Assembly: GCA_017656305.1 (NCBI GenBank)
Contig: JACDOG010000018.1
Coordinates: forward strand, 1 to 40,701
DNA length: 40,701 bases
Direction of reading: 5' to 3'
Source of the DNA: Thermoanaerobacteraceae bacterium
GTDB taxonomy: Bacteria > Bacillota > JADQBR01
The notes under the pieces are model-generated. The model saw nothing but the letters and a program-made list of their open reading frames with translations, was not told the DNA's origin and ran no database searches. The position numbers and the translations under genes were made by a program. Shown piece by piece: positions 17,554 to 26,076 of the stretch (its first letter is position 1; every line of letters begins with the position of its first letter).

Positions 17554-17961
17554 GTGAGTGTAGGGACTGAAGCGTGGCGAGTTAAGCGAGGGGATATTTA
17601 TGCTATAAATTTGGGTTACGATGCGCAGGAACGGCCCTTAATCAGGCCGGTGCTGGTGGTACAGAATGATATCGGCAACCGGCTATGCAACACGGTGATA
17701 GTGGTCCCGTTAACCCCGGAAAAGAAGACGCGAAAGGTGTTATTTGGTGTAATAATACCCGGTGGTAAGGAAACCGGTTTAAGAGAGGATTACATGGCGC
17801 TGTTTTCGCAGATAAGAACGCTTGGCAAGGAACGGTTTCACGAGCAAAATTTTTTAGGGACCATTGACGGGAGACTGCGAGAGGAAGTTAATGAAGCCTT
17901 GCAGTTGAGCCTGGGGCTAAGTGCTCTGCAGCAAATTGAAGACCGGTTGGGTAAGCGGTAA
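17554..17961 (+). CDS. mazF: MazF/PemK-family endoribonuclease toxin
   Basis: This 135-aa protein resembles MazF/PemK mRNA interferases: VKRGDIYAINLG (10-21), RPVLVVQNDIGNR (about 30-42), TVIVVPLT and the late block ALFSQIRTLGKERF (about 88-101). These hold the conserved Arg of the RPVL loop and the beta-barrel core. The toxin frame is intact although the antitoxin before it looks damaged. The GTG start follows AGGAGTG, overlapping the antitoxin stop codon. The pair sits beside an intron stub, in a spot that interrupts the usual yajC-secD neighbourhood, which suggests insertion of accessory DNA. Confidence 0.88.
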   Translation: MSVGTEAWRVKRGDIYAINLGYDAQERPLIRPVLVVQNDIGNRLCNTVIVVPLTPEKKTRKVLFGVIIPGGKETGLREDYMALFSQIRTLGKERFHEQNFLGTIDGRLREEVNEALQLSLGLSALQQIEDRLGKR

Positions 17962-17999
17962 GTTCAGGGCTGCTACTTTTTTGTAATGGTCACATAAGC

Positions 18000-18021
18000 G
18001 GGGTTACATTACCCCTTTTTT
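18000..18021 (+). terminator. Terminator after mazF
   Basis: GGGGT (18000-18004) pairs with ACCCC (18011-18015) around a 6-base loop and is followed by six T's. It isolates the toxin-antitoxin pair from the HD-domain gene. Confidence 0.8.
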
Positions 18022-18102
18022 GGGAAATAGTTAAAGTAAAAGAGGAATTGGCGTGATTAAAGCAGAAATCTAAACAGTATTTTGTAGAAAAGGGGTGAGA
18101 AT

Positions 18103-18762
18103 GTGGTTACCCTGGAGACCGTTAAACAGGACCCGGAAGTTGACGCTTACATTCGCAAGGGTAATGAATTTTTGGGTGCCATGGGATTTACGGAGCACAG
18201 TTACCGGCATGTAAACCTGGTTGCCAATATCGCACAAAATGTTTTGGAACGGCTGGGCTATGACGAGCGGCTGGTGGAATTGGCCGGAATTGCCGGTTAT
18301 ATGCATGATATAGGTAACGTGATTAGTCGTTACGACCACGGGCAGTCAGGAGCAGTTTTGGCTTACAGCATCCTGAAAAGGCTGGGGATGCCGCCGGAGG
18401 AAATAGCTATTGTGGTGTCGGCTATCGGCAATCATGAGGAGCAGTACGGCCACGCGGTCAATGAGGTGGCTGCTGCCCTGATATTGGCTGATAAATCCGA
18501 CGTACACAGGTCGCGTGTTCGCAACCGGGACATTGCTACTTTTGACATTCATGACCGGGTAAATTATGCTGTGGAACATTCTTTTTTGCGTGTTTCCGAA
18601 GCGGACAGGTCCATTACCATGGAACTGACCATTGACCTGGAAATCAGCACGGTCATGGAATACTTTGAAATTTTTCTGACGCGGATGATCATGTGCCGCC
18701 GGGCAGCGGGCTTTTTGGACTGCCACTTTGGTCTGGTAATAAATGGTGCCCGGTTGTTATAA
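18103..18762 (+). CDS. HD-domain phosphohydrolase
   Basis: This 219-aa protein has the metal-binding pattern of the HD superfamily: H in YRHVN (about 33-37), HD in GYMHDIGN (about 65-72), H in GNHEE, and D in ADKSDVHRSR (about 128-137). Such enzymes hydrolyse phosphate esters, often nucleotides; the substrate here is unknown. A similar HD gene often lies between yajC and secD in related clostridia. The GTG at 18103 follows GGGGTGA. No membrane segment or partner domain is seen. The C-terminal part (about 165-219) is not typical of any domain I recognise. Confidence 0.85.
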   Translation: MVTLETVKQDPEVDAYIRKGNEFLGAMGFTEHSYRHVNLVANIAQNVLERLGYDERLVELAGIAGYMHDIGNVISRYDHGQSGAVLAYSILKRLGMPPEEIAIVVSAIGNHEEQYGHAVNEVAAALILADKSDVHRSRVRNRDIATFDIHDRVNYAVEHSFLRVSEADRSITMELTIDLEISTVMEYFEIFLTRMIMCRRAAGFLDCHFGLVINGARLL

Positions 18763-18816
18763 CGCCGGAGAATATGATTCTGTGCCTGGTACTGGTTATA
18801 GTGGCAGGTCCTTCAA

Positions 18817-18846
18817 TTGACAAGCTTTTTTGGCGAGGTTTATAAT
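18817..18846 (+). promoter_or_regulatory. Promoter of secD-secF
   Basis: TTGACA (18817-18822), an 18-base spacer and TATAAT (18841-18846) give both hexamers at full consensus, 47 bases before secD. This is the strongest sigma-A promoter in the window. Confidence 0.88.
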
Positions 18847-18893
18847 GTCTTAGTATGGTTGTTTGTTAGTTTTTACATAAGGAGGCAATGGAG

Positions 18894-20132
18894 ATGAACT
18901 CGGGGAAACTTGCAAAACTAGCATTTATAGTGGTTTTAGTGCTAGTCGTGGGTGTGCTTTTGTACAAGCCCATTCTCAATGGTGTTAATCTCGGGTTGGA
19001 CCTTCAGGGAGGCGTTCACGTAGTTCTTCAAGCAAAGAATACGGATGGCACCCCACCGACGAAAGAGGATATGCAGCAATTAAAAATGGTGATGCGCCAG
19101 AGGGTGGACGAACTGGGCGTCAGTGAGCCAGTAATTCAAATAGCCGGTGATGACCGTTTGATTGTGGAGCTGGCCGGGGTGGATGACCCGGAAGAAGCGG
19201 TGAAGATTATCGGTAAAACGGCCCTACTTCAATTTAAGACTGTTATTGATGGTAAAACCATTTTAACAGGTAAAGATTTAGAAGATGCAAGGGCGGTAAT
19301 TGACACGCGAAACAATGAACCGAAAATCCAGTTGCAGTTTAATGATAAGGGTGCAAGGGTTTTTGGTGAGGTAACCCGTCAGCTGATGCAGCAGTATCCC
19401 GGCAAAAATAATCCCAAGCGTGCCATAGCCATTTATTTGGATGAGGAATTACTGACCAGCCCTACGGTGGAAGCCGTAATCACCAATGGAGAGGCAGAAA
19501 TTACCGGTCTTGAAAGTTTCGAGGAAGCAAGTAACATTGCTGCGTTGCTGCGCGGCGGCGCCTTACCGGTGAACGTGAATATCATGGAGAAGCGTACCGT
19601 AGGACCTACTCTTGGTGCGGATTCACTGGACAAGAGTATTGAGGCAATTATCTATTCCTTGATTGCTATTGCTCTCTTTATTGTTTTGTACTACAGGGTT
19701 CCCGGCCTGGTGGCTGCTTTCTCCCTCTTGGTATATGCTATCCTGGTCATGGGTGGTTTGGCGGCTGTCCACGCGGTACTGACCTTACCGGGTATTGCCG
19801 GTCTGCTGCTGTCGGTGGCGTTTGCCGTGGATGCCAACATTATTATCTACGAAAGACTGAAAGAGGAGTTGCGTAACGGTAAAACCATTCGTGCAGCCAT
19901 TGAAGCAGGGTTTAAGCGGGCGTTCTGGACGATTTTTGATGCTAACACTACAACTTTACTGGCAGCTGCAGTGTTGTTCTACTTTGGTACAGGACCGATA
20001 CGCGGGTTTGCCGTAACCCTGAGCATTGGTATTCTTGCCAGCATGTTTACGGCAATTACCTTTACCCGGTTAATCCTGCGACTGCTGGCAGATTCCAGAC
20101 TGGTGACAAATTCGAAGCTGTACGGTGCGTAG
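18894..20132 (+). CDS. secD: Protein translocase subunit SecD
   Basis: This 412-aa membrane protein uses the proton-motive force to help pull proteins across the membrane after SecA. It has an N-terminal helix, LGLDLQGGVHVVLQ (the D1 motif, about 32-45), a large external domain with VDELGVSEPVIQ and a C-terminal bundle of five helices with the conserved FAVDANIIIYERLKEEL (about 309-325). The ATG at 18894 lies 8 bases after GGAGG; the ATG at 18888 is too close to it. secF follows after 12 bases. Confidence 0.96.
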   Translation: MNSGKLAKLAFIVVLVLVVGVLLYKPILNGVNLGLDLQGGVHVVLQAKNTDGTPPTKEDMQQLKMVMRQRVDELGVSEPVIQIAGDDRLIVELAGVDDPEEAVKIIGKTALLQFKTVIDGKTILTGKDLEDARAVIDTRNNEPKIQLQFNDKGARVFGEVTRQLMQQYPGKNNPKRAIAIYLDEELLTSPTVEAVITNGEAEITGLESFEEASNIAALLRGGALPVNVNIMEKRTVGPTLGADSLDKSIEAIIYSLIAIALFIVLYYRVPGLVAAFSLLVYAILVMGGLAAVHAVLTLPGIAGLLLSVAFAVDANIIIYERLKEELRNGKTIRAAIEAGFKRAFWTIFDANTTTLLAAAVLFYFGTGPIRGFAVTLSIGILASMFTAITFTRLILRLLADSRLVTNSKLYGA

Positions 20133-20144
20133 GGAGGGAGAAAC

Positions 20145-21002
20145 ATGGTATTTGACTTTGTGGGCAAGCGGAAGAGCTGGTACTTACTGTCGTTACTGGT
20201 AATTATTCCAGGGCTTGTTTCCCTGTTTACTCAAAGCCTTAATTTTGGCATAGATTTTACCGGAGGAAACCTGATACAGGTTAAGTTTGAACAGCCGGTT
20301 ACTATCGAGCAGGTGAGAAACGTGCTGGGCCAGTTTGGCCTGGAAAAAAGCCGTATTCAGGCATCGGAAGCAAATGAGTATCTCATCAGGACGAAAATAT
20401 TATCTGAGGAAGAGAATCGCAGCATCGTATCTGCCCTGGAGAAGGAGCTGGGAACCATGGAAGTGCTGCGCAACGAAAGAGTTGACGCGGTTATCGGTTC
20501 TGAGTTGACCCGCAATGCAATACTGGCATTGATTATTGCTGCTGTTTTAATGGTAATATACATTACCATCCGCTTTGAGTTTTGGTTTGCCATTGCAGCA
20601 ATCATTGCCTTGCTGCATGACGTTTTTGTTACACTGGGAATTTTCTCCTTGTTCCAATTACCGGTGGACAGTGCCTTTGTCGCTGCAATACTCACTATTA
20701 TCGGTTACTCCATCAACGATACCATCGTTATTTTTGACCGGATTCGGGAAAACCTGAAGATTAAGAAGAAAGAAACCCTGGAGAACGTTGTCAACTTGAG
20801 TATCAGGCAGACTTTGGCTCGTTCCATCAATACTTCACTGGTTGTAATCATGGTGCTGGTATCACTCCTGCTCTTCGGCGGCGAGACCACCAAGACATTC
20901 TCGCTGGCCCTGTTGATTGGTGCCATATCCGGTACCTATTCTTCCATTTTTACTGCTAGCCCGTTGTGGATTACTTTACGTCACCGGGTGGCCAGCAAGT
21001 AA
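20145..21002 (+). CDS. secF: Protein translocase subunit SecF
   Basis: This 285-aa partner of SecD begins with a helix, followed by NFGIDFTGGNLIQVKF (about 33-48), the SecF signature, and has the late helices with YSINDTIVIFDRIREN (about 188-203). Length is typical for a stand-alone SecF; in Bacillus, SecD and SecF are fused. GGGAGGGAG precedes the ATG. A terminator follows at 21035. Confidence 0.96.
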   Translation: MVFDFVGKRKSWYLLSLLVIIPGLVSLFTQSLNFGIDFTGGNLIQVKFEQPVTIEQVRNVLGQFGLEKSRIQASEANEYLIRTKILSEEENRSIVSALEKELGTMEVLRNERVDAVIGSELTRNAILALIIAAVLMVIYITIRFEFWFAIAAIIALLHDVFVTLGIFSLFQLPVDSAFVAAILTIIGYSINDTIVIFDRIRENLKIKKKETLENVVNLSIRQTLARSINTSLVVIMVLVSLLLFGGETTKTFSLALLIGAISGTYSSIFTASPLWITLRHRVASK

Positions 21003-21034
21003 AGGGTTACCGTTTGGAAACCAATGATACACGA

Positions 21035-21065
21035 GTGGAATCCCGTGCAGGGGTTCCACATTTTT
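21035..21065 (+). terminator. Terminator of secDF
   Basis: A 10-bp stem (21035-21044 with 21050-21059, one T-G pair) around GTGCA is followed by ATTTTT. Confidence 0.88.
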
Positions 21066-21106
21066 GTGTCTGGTAAGGGTAAAAATTTAAAATTTGGCCC
21101 TTTACC

Positions 21107-21135
21107 TGTCGTAAAAAGGTTTTTTCACATATAAT
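21107..21135 (+). promoter_or_regulatory. Possible promoter of the CDF transporter gene
   Basis: A perfect TATAAT lies at 21130-21135, about 33 bases before the gene. The matching -35 position (TGTCGT, 21107-21112) is poor, so activity may need an activator. Confidence 0.4.
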
Positions 21136-21167
21136 GGGGGAGAGGGTAGTGATCAGGGGTGAAGAAT

Positions 21168-22070
21168 GTGACGGATGAAAAAATTAAGGTTGCCCGCTTG
21201 TCTATCCTGTCCAATACACTGCTGGTGGTGGCAAAATTAATAGTGGGGTTTGTTACCAACTCGGTCAGTATTCTGTCGGAGGCGATACACTCGGCCCTGG
21301 ACCTGCTGGCGGCGGTTATTGCCTATTTTTCCGTGCGGGAATCTCAAAAGCCGCCGGATGAGCAGCATCAGTTCGGGCATGGTAAAATTGAGAATTTCTC
21401 CGGGACCATAGAGGCCCTGTTAATCTTTATTGCTGCCATCTGGATTGTGTACGAAGCGGTAAACAAATTACTGGGTGACATGGAGGTATCCGGCCTGGGC
21501 TGGGGTCTCCTGGTAATGGGCGGTTCTGCCCTGCTTAACTGGGTCATATCCCGGAGACTGTTTGCCGTGGCAAAAAAGACCGATTCCATTGCCCTGGAAG
21601 CGGATGCCATGCACCTGCGTACTGACGTTTACACCACTGTGGGTGTTTTTTGCGGGCTGCTTTTAATTCAAGTGACGGGTCTGGTTTGGCTGGACCCGCT
21701 GGTGGCCATTGCAGTTGCCCTGCTTATTTTTAAGGCAGCCTGGGATCTGCTGCGCGAAGCTCTGCTACCCTTGCTGGATATTAAGCTGCCGGAAAAGGAA
21801 GAGGAAATGATCAGGCAAATCATTAATGACCATGCTGAAGACTTCGTCGAGTTTCACAAGCTGCGGACGCGGAAAGCCGGTCCCGAACGGCATATCGATT
21901 TGCACCTGGTAGTACCCAGAGGGACTCATGTTGAAGAAGTAAACCAGCTGGTCAACCATATTCGCCAGGATATCGAGGTACAATTTCCCAATGCCCATGT
22001 TTTAATGCATGTGGAACCCTGCAAGGACACGTGCGAGCGGTGCGAGGAAGTCGAAATATGCCGAAAGTAA
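21168..22070 (+). CDS. Cation diffusion facilitator (CDF) metal exporter
   Basis: This protein of about 300 aa exports divalent metals by proton exchange. Six membrane helices fill the first two thirds. The transport site shows H41 and D45 (HSALD) in helix 2 and H149 and D153 (HLRTD) in helix 5; an H/D pattern in helix 2 is common in zinc or iron exporters. The cytoplasmic C-terminal domain ends in a Cys-rich tail with four Cys (CKDTCERC and a last Cys), unusual for CDFs and possibly metal-sensing. The GTG at 21168 lies 5 bases after GGGGTGA; the GTG at 21159 would add three residues. Confidence 0.9.
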   Translation: MTDEKIKVARLSILSNTLLVVAKLIVGFVTNSVSILSEAIHSALDLLAAVIAYFSVRESQKPPDEQHQFGHGKIENFSGTIEALLIFIAAIWIVYEAVNKLLGDMEVSGLGWGLLVMGGSALLNWVISRRLFAVAKKTDSIALEADAMHLRTDVYTTVGVFCGLLLIQVTGLVWLDPLVAIAVALLIFKAAWDLLREALLPLLDIKLPEKEEEMIRQIINDHAEDFVEFHKLRTRKAGPERHIDLHLVVPRGTHVEEVNQLVNHIRQDIEVQFPNAHVLMHVEPCKDTCERCEEVEICRK

Positions 22071-22139
22071 CCTGAAAAGCAGGAATTTATTTCTTTAAAA
22101 GAGAACTGTTTTAGTCAGAGTATGGGGAGGTGAATTCCC

Positions 22140-22469
22140 GTGCAGTTTTACCTGTTGCTGGCTTTAGTTTTCGCCCTGGTGGTGGCGATTTTCGCGGTGC
22201 AGAATACCGAACCGGTAACCATTAATTTTTTGACCTGGCAGTTTAAAGAAATATCACTAGTGCTGGTTATTCTGGGCTCCAGTGCGGTTGGTGCCGTGTT
22301 TTTATTTCTTTTGGGCGTGGTTAAGCAACTGAGTCTGTACAGGAAAAATCGCGAACTGCGCCTGGCGAACCAGAAGCTGCAGGAAGAAGTCAACAGGTTG
22401 GAGGAACAGTTAGCCGGGCTGAATACTACTGAAAACCAGGAAGGCAGTACAGACGAGTCGGTTGAGTAA
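22140..22469 (+). CDS. LapA-domain membrane protein
   Basis: This 109-aa protein has two membrane helices (about 2-19 and 38-62) with AVQNTEPVTINFL (about 19-31) between them, the mark of the LapA (DUF1049) domain, and then a coiled-coil-like tail (about 68-98). In Escherichia coli, LapA takes part with LapB in regulating lipopolysaccharide synthesis, but this Gram-positive relative has no known role. GTG start after GGGGAGGTG. It lies 55 bases before recJ and probably shares its transcript. Confidence 0.85.
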   Translation: MQFYLLLALVFALVVAIFAVQNTEPVTINFLTWQFKEISLVLVILGSSAVGAVFLFLLGVVKQLSLYRKNRELRLANQKLQEEVNRLEEQLAGLNTTENQEGSTDESVE

Positions 22470-22524
22470 CCGGCGCTTTTTCTATCCTGTATTATAAGTG
22501 AACGGTGGCGTTGGAGGTTTCTGT

Positions 22525-25488
22525 ATGCAGTTGGAAAAGCGGTGGTTGATACCCGGTGCCCGGTGGGAACAGCAAAAACGGTTGCTGGACAGGTTTAATA
22601 TATCCCCGCTGGTGGCACAGGTTTTGATAAATAGAGGTTTGACGGAGTTTGAAGATGTAGAGGAATTTCTTTATCCAGATACCGGTAAAATGGTTGACTG
22701 GAACAAAATCCCGGGAATAGACCGTGCCGTGTCCCGGATTATTGAGGCGTTGCGGAAGCAAGAAAAAGTACTGGTATACGGCGATTATGACGTTGATGGT
22801 ATCACGGCCACGGCGCTGCTGGTATCAGTGCTGGAGCGAATGGGCATGGATGATGTGGACTATTATATTCCTGACCGGATGGAGGAGGGTTACGGCCTGA
22901 ACGAGGGAGCGATTACCTGGGCTGGCGAGCAGGGAGTAGACCTGGTGATAACTGTGGACTGCGGTATCAATGCAAATGCAGAAGTGGAGCTGGCCAACCG
23001 GTTGGGAATGGATATGATAATCACCGACCATCACGAGCCGCCCCGGGATTTACCGCAGGCAACTGCTGTGGTTAATCCCAAACTGGGTGAGGAAAAACGT
23101 GTCAGGGACCTGGCAGGAGTGGGTGTGGCTTTTAAACTGGCGCAGGCGCTGGAAGCACGTTACCGGGAAGAAAATAACCGCGGGTTAGGAGTTTGGGAAA
23201 GTATCGACCTGGTAACATTAGGTACTGTAGCTGATATGGTACCGTTACTGTGGGAAAACCGCATTCTTGTAAAAAAAGGATTGGAATACCTGCCCTGCTC
23301 TACACGTCCCGGGATTCAGGAACTGGTTAGAGTATCGGGACTGGCCGGTAAGGAAATTAACTGCGGTCATGTGGGCTTTACTCTGGCCCCACGAATCAAT
23401 GCCGTGGGAAGGTTGGGGAACGCTTCACTGGCCGTGGAATTGCTGCTGACCAAATCAATCCAGCGGGCGGCAGAACTGGCAAAAATGCTGGACAGCGAAA
23501 ACCGGGAAAGACAGACGGTGGAAAAGCAGATTTTCCAGGACGTCCTGGCGCAAATTGAGCGGCAGGTGGACTTGGACAAAGAACGCGTGATTGTCCTGTC
23601 ATCGCCGTTATGGCATTCGGGGGTTATTGGTATCGTTGCTTCCAAAATTGTTGACAGGTTTTACCGCCCGACCATTCTCATTGCTCAGGAGGGAGATTAC
23701 GGCAAGGCTTCTGCCAGAAGCATCTCCGGCTTTGATATCTACCAGGCTTTGGAGCACTGTGGGGACCTGCTGGAAAGGTTTGGGGGTCACAAACAGGCTG
23801 CGGGCTTTACTATTAAGATTGATAAAATAGAACAGTTCCGCCGGGCCATAAATGAGCTGGCCGACCGGTGGCTTACTGAAGAGCAGATGCAGCCGACTAT
23901 TAAACTGGATTGCGAGATGTTTTTGCACCAGGTGGATACGACCCTGGTAGAACAATTGGAACTGCTGGAACCTTTTGGTTTTGGCAACCCGGGCCCGGTG
24001 TTTTGCTGCCGGGAAGTTAATTTAATTGACTGTAGACAGGTAGGCAGAGATAAAAAGCATGCCAAGATGGTAGTGGCTTCAGGCAACACCAGCTTGCCGG
24101 CCATTGGTTTTAACATTCAGGCAGACCAGTTTGCCAGGGGCAACCATAAAATTGACCTGGCGTTTGTACCGGAAAAAAATTACTGGCAGGGAAAAGTGTC
24201 GCTGCAATTGAATGTAAAGGACATACGTGTGGCCAAGCCCGTGGTGGTTGAAAGGTGTGACCTGGAACTCAATCCCGGTTTGGTGGAAGAAAGGGAACGG
24301 GTTTTGGAAATTTTGGAACGTCATGAAAGAGGTTGTCTGGCGGTTGACCATGCTTCCCACCAGGACTGGTTGACCCTGGAAATGGCTGCGGTACTGGCAG
24401 AAGGACACCCGGTGGTAATAGTTACTCCGCTAACAAGTATCAGCCGGCAGTTGGCCGGTGTGGCGCGGCTGTGTCTGCCGGAGATCAAGGTACAGGTGTT
24501 TGATGGAAGCTGGAAGTCGCCGGAGCAATTTTTCCGGGATTTTACCGCGCAGCAGGTCTGTATCATGTCGCAGCCCGCCTTTCGGGAATTTCACTGCCAG
24601 CTTCCTGAAAGAGCTTGTCTTATATTGGTTAACATAGATATAGATAAAGAAATGCTGGTGAACGTAGTAGACCAATACAAATGGTATCTGATTGGCGAAA
24701 GGAGAGCAGCTCCCGACACTGTTTACCAATCTCCCGTGCGGCACAGCGTGGAGGAACTGGTGGCAGCACCGGGAGCGGGCAACGGCGTAAAAAAATTGGC
24801 TTCCGTGTTTCATGGCGGTAAGCCGGGGGTGGTTTTTACCAGTCTTCCCAGTGAGGTGGAGACCTTAGCTCACCACCTGCAGCAATACATACCCGGTACA
24901 GTGATGCCTTATAACGAGCGGCTGTCAGTGGACCAGAAACTTAATATTATCAACAGCTTTCAAAAAGGTCTCATTCAAGTCATAGTTTCAACTCATGGAT
25001 TTCCCTTGATCTTTGACTTTCCGCTGGAAATAATGCTGCTTGACGCTCCGTTCAATTACTGGGATTACCAGAGGATGCTGCCGTTAAAAGGACGTGTGTA
25101 CCGGTTGTTTACTGGCAGCTCCTGGGACAAACAGGAACGGCTGCTGCAGCAATTGTTCCTAAAACGGGAAACCCTGCAGTTGCTTTACAGCATTATTAAG
25201 AAACTTCAGGAAAATGGCGGGGCAGTAACAGGTGATAAAATTATTAGGGGGCTGCGGGCCGGGCAGATAACCAATCCCCGGTTGATTGAGACAGGTATAT
25301 TAGTTCTTAAGGAACTGGGTTTACTGGCAGAGGAAAACGGGCAATTTAGGATTGTCCCGGTAAAGGATAAAAAAGAACTGGAGACCAACTGGCGGTATGT
25401 TGAGGGAAATGCTGAATTTCAGGCATTTGTAGATATAAAACGCTTACTTGGGACGGAAAAAATGGGCTTAGCTAATAATAATAAATAA
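22525..25488 (+). CDS. recJ: Single-stranded-DNA-specific exonuclease RecJ
   Basis: This 987-aa nuclease degrades single-stranded DNA 5' to 3' in recombination and repair. The DHH phosphoesterase motifs are clear: GDYDVDG (86-92), the VDCGIN acidic site and DHHEPP (168-173), followed by the DHHA1 block GGHKQAAGF (near 420) and an OB-fold. About 400 further residues form a C-terminal domain that reads like a decayed superfamily 2 helicase half: [20 protein letters not shown], then IVSTHG and [14 protein letters not shown]. It is about 200 residues longer than Bacillus RecJ. The start at 22525 follows GGAGGT; the frame extends back to 22498. Confidence 0.94.
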   Translation: MQLEKRWLIPGARWEQQKRLLDRFNISPLVAQVLINRGLTEFEDVEEFLYPDTGKMVDWNKIPGIDRAVSRIIEALRKQEKVLVYGDYDVDGITATALLVSVLERMGMDDVDYYIPDRMEEGYGLNEGAITWAGEQGVDLVITVDCGINANAEVELANRLGMDMIITDHHEPPRDLPQATAVVNPKLGEEKRVRDLAGVGVAFKLAQALEARYREENNRGLGVWESIDLVTLGTVADMVPLLWENRILVKKGLEYLPCSTRPGIQELVRVSGLAGKEINCGHVGFTLAPRINAVGRLGNASLAVELLLTKSIQRAAELAKMLDSENRERQTVEKQIFQDVLAQIERQVDLDKERVIVLSSPLWHSGVIGIVASKIVDRFYRPTILIAQEGDYGKASARSISGFDIYQALEHCGDLLERFGGHKQAAGFTIKIDKIEQFRRAINELADRWLTEEQMQPTIKLDCEMFLHQVDTTLVEQLELLEPFGFGNPGPVFCCREVNLIDCRQVGRDKKHAKMVVASGNTSLPAIGFNIQADQFARGNHKIDLAFVPEKNYWQGKVSLQLNVKDIRVAKPVVVERCDLELNPGLVEERERVLEILERHERGCLAVDHASHQDWLTLEMAAVLAEGHPVVIVTPLTSISRQLAGVARLCLPEIKVQVFDGSWKSPEQFFRDFTAQQVCIMSQPAFREFHCQLPERACLILVNIDIDKEMLVNVVDQYKWYLIGERRAAPDTVYQSPVRHSVEELVAAPGAGNGVKKLASVFHGGKPGVVFTSLPSEVETLAHHLQQYIPGTVMPYNERLSVDQKLNIINSFQKGLIQVIVSTHGFPLIFDFPLEIMLLDAPFNYWDYQRMLPLKGRVYRLFTGSSWDKQERLLQQLFLKRETLQLLYSIIKKLQENGGAVTGDKIIRGLRAGQITNPRLIETGILVLKELGLLAEENGQFRIVPVKDKKELETNWRYVEGNAEFQAFVDIKRLLGTEKMGLANNNK

Positions 25489-25508
25489 ATACTGGGAGTG
25501 TGTTGGCT

Positions 25509-26021
25509 GTGAACTTAAAAGAAAAAATCAGGGTAATACCGGACTTTCCGAAAAAAGGTATCAGGTTTAAGGACATCACAACGTTGCTGAAAGAAGGCCC
25601 TGCTTTTAAAGAAGCCATTGAAGAGCTATCCCGGCTGGCAGGGGAACTGGGGGCGGAAGTTATTGTAGGCCCGGAGGCCCGAGGCTTTGTCATTGGTACC
25701 CCCATCGCATATCATCTGGGTATCGGCTTTGTTCCCATTCGTAAAAAGGGGAAACTGCCCGCAGACACATACAGCGGTGAATACCAGCTGGAATACGGTA
25801 CCGACGTCCTGGAAATACACCGGGATGCCCTGGAGCCGGGACAGAAGGTAGTGATAGTGGATGACCTGCTGGCCACCGGGGGGACTATTGAAACCTGCGT
25901 CAGGCTGGTTGAGCAGGCCGGTGCTGAAGTAGCCGGAATTGTGTTTCTAGTGGAGCTGACCTACCTGCCTGGCAGGGAACGTTTAAAGGATTATGTGGTA
26001 AAATCTTTAATTAAGTTCTAA
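25509..26021 (+). CDS. apt: Adenine phosphoribosyltransferase
   Basis: This enzyme of about 170 aa salvages adenine to AMP with PRPP. It begins [20 protein letters not shown], the normal Apt N-terminus, has [10 protein letters not shown] (about 57-66) and the PRPP motif [13 protein letters not shown] (about 114-126). The GTG at 25509 lies 8 bases after GGGAGTG and gives the family length; the GTG at 25500 is less likely. recJ-apt-relA is a conserved order; shared control with relA would link purine salvage and (p)ppGpp. Confidence 0.95.
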   Translation: MNLKEKIRVIPDFPKKGIRFKDITTLLKEGPAFKEAIEELSRLAGELGAEVIVGPEARGFVIGTPIAYHLGIGFVPIRKKGKLPADTYSGEYQLEYGTDVLEIHRDALEPGQKVVIVDDLLATGGTIETCVRLVEQAGAEVAGIVFLVELTYLPGRERLKDYVVKSLIKF

Positions 26022-26076
26022 AATATCTGGGAACTGCTGGAAAGTCCTAGTTTCGGAGAGGAAGGGGGGAAAGTCA

